DNA from: Peptococcaceae bacterium UBA5752 | GTDB lineage: Bacteria; Bacillota; Dehalobacteriia; UBA4068 | DNA: 7,961 bases | Assembly: GCA_002419055.1 (NCBI GenBank) | Contig: DIFI01000014.1 | Span: forward strand, 1 to 7,961 | Reading direction: 5' to 3' | Part shown: positions 7,401 to 7,961 of the stretch, piece by piece | Position numbering within the stretch: the first letter of the stretch is position 1 | Layout of the letters: every line of letters begins with the position of its first letter | Made by a program: the position numbers and the translations under genes | The notes under the pieces: model-generated | Seen by the model: the letters and a program-made list of their open reading frames with translations, nothing else | The model's database searches: none | What the model was told of the DNA's origin: nothing

Positions 7401-7961
7401 TCTACGATAAAGATCGTTCAGATCGGAGGTCGCAAATCGACCGCCATCCAACTGAACCATCGGCCGTAGCTCCGGCGGGATTACCGGTATCACATCGAGG
7501 ATCATCCATTCCGGACGATTGCCTGATGTCAGTAGTGCTTCCACAACCTCAAGACGACGGGTGGCTCTAATCTTACGCTGACCGCTGACTTCTCTTAGTT
7601 CGGTGCGCAATTCCGCTGCCAGTTCATCTAAGTTCATATTAAGCAGCATTTTTTTCACTGCTTCAGCACCCATACCAGCTACAAAAGCATTGCCATATTT
7701 TTCACAGGCTTCCCTGTGTTCACTCTCACTTAAGAGTTGGTGACGAGACAGGGGTGTATCACCGGGATCAAGTACTATATAGGAAACAAAATACAGAACC
7801 TTCTCTAAATTACGCGGAGATACATCCAAAAGCAAACCCATACGGCTGGGTATGCCTTTGAAATACCAGATATGCGACACTGGTGTCGCCAGTTGGATAT
7901 GACCAAGCCGCTCTCTACGCACCTTAGCACGAGTCACCTCGACACCGCAGCGATCGCAGAT
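4428..7961 (-). CDS. rpoC: RNA polymerase beta' subunit, 5' end beyond window, 1177 aa visible
   Basis: This is the large catalytic subunit of RNA polymerase. The frame is open to the right edge, and the first visible residues ICDRCGVEV are the second half of the N-terminal zinc-binding site. By alignment with Bacillus RpoC about 73 residues are missing; a GTG at 7937 is internal, not a start. Visible residues 374-381 are NADFDGDQ, whose three Asp (376, 378, 380) hold the catalytic Mg2+. [11 protein letters not shown] lies near 262-270. The bridge-helix region ([20 protein letters not shown]) precedes Cys725, which with Cys801, Cys808 and Cys811 forms the second zinc site. The trigger loop starts at MRTFH (845-849) and runs on without the large Gammaproteobacterial insertion, as in Bacillota. 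After the usual end ([11 protein letters not shown]) comes an acidic tail, taking the full protein to about 1250 residues against 1199 in Bacillus. The stop is TAA. rpsL follows after 144 bases; rpoB is expected upstream but is outside the window. Confidence 0.99.
   Translation of the reverse strand: [1177 protein letters not shown]
4431..4646 (-). other. Acidic C-terminal tail of RpoC
   Basis: The last 72 residues (visible 1106-1177) contain 25 Asp or Glu but only two Lys and no Arg, with clusters such as VEEDIF and [12 protein letters not shown]. They follow the conserved RpoC core, whose last shared segment is [14 protein letters not shown]. In Bacillus only about 23 residues follow PAGTG; here about 89 do. 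The tail is probably disordered and near the outside of the polymerase. I do not recognise a domain in it. Confidence 0.75.

Noticed and set aside
7935..7937. GTG as the start of rpoC
   Set aside because: The frame stays open to the window edge and encodes the conserved ICDRCGVE just upstream, part of the N-terminal zinc site, so this GTG is an internal valine.
2..7961. A hidden novel system, mobile element or CRISPR array
   Set aside because: Five known housekeeping genes fill the window with gaps of at most 144 bases; I found no direct repeats, transposase, integrase or unexplained reading frame.

Overview
The window is a stretch of core bacterial transcription and translation genes, all on the minus strand. 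In transcription order (right to left on the plus strand) they are rpoC (5' end beyond the window), rpsL, rpsG, fusA and tuf. This is the conserved end of the rpoBC operon running into the 'str' (streptomycin) operon. The encoded proteins are the RNA polymerase beta' subunit, ribosomal proteins S12 and S7, and elongation factors EF-G and EF-Tu. Coding sequence fills about 96% of the window. No mobile element, tRNA, rRNA, CRISPR array or defence gene is visible.

The proteins point to a Bacillota (Firmicutes) host, probably a clostridial or Negativicutes-like lineage with moderate GC. RpoC follows the Bacillus layout closely and lacks the large insertion that Gammaproteobacteria carry in the trigger loop. 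Ribosome binding sites are strong and Bacillota-like (AAGGAGGTG before rpsL, AAAGGAGGT before rpsG, GGAGGAG before fusA). EF-Tu carries a four-cysteine segment in the G domain that I associate with some anaerobic clostridia. The genus cannot be fixed from sequence reading alone.

Layout: tuf at 2-1207; a 66-base AT-rich gap; fusA at 1274-3349; a 39-base gap; rpsG at 3389-3859; a 37-base gap with a small hairpin next to the rpsG ribosome binding site; rpsL at 3897-4283, read from a TTG start; a 144-base gap with two small palindromes and weak promoter-like sequences; and rpoC from 4428 to the right edge. No intrinsic terminator is seen between genes, so the five could be one transcript, possibly boosted by an internal promoter ahead of rpsL.

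I see no undescribed system. The points worth a second look are modest: the cysteine cluster in EF-Tu, a long acidic C-terminal tail on RpoC, the TTG start of rpsL with a misleading upstream in-frame ATG, the lack of the L7Ae-like gene that Bacillus has between rpoC and rpsL, and the palindromes in that gap.
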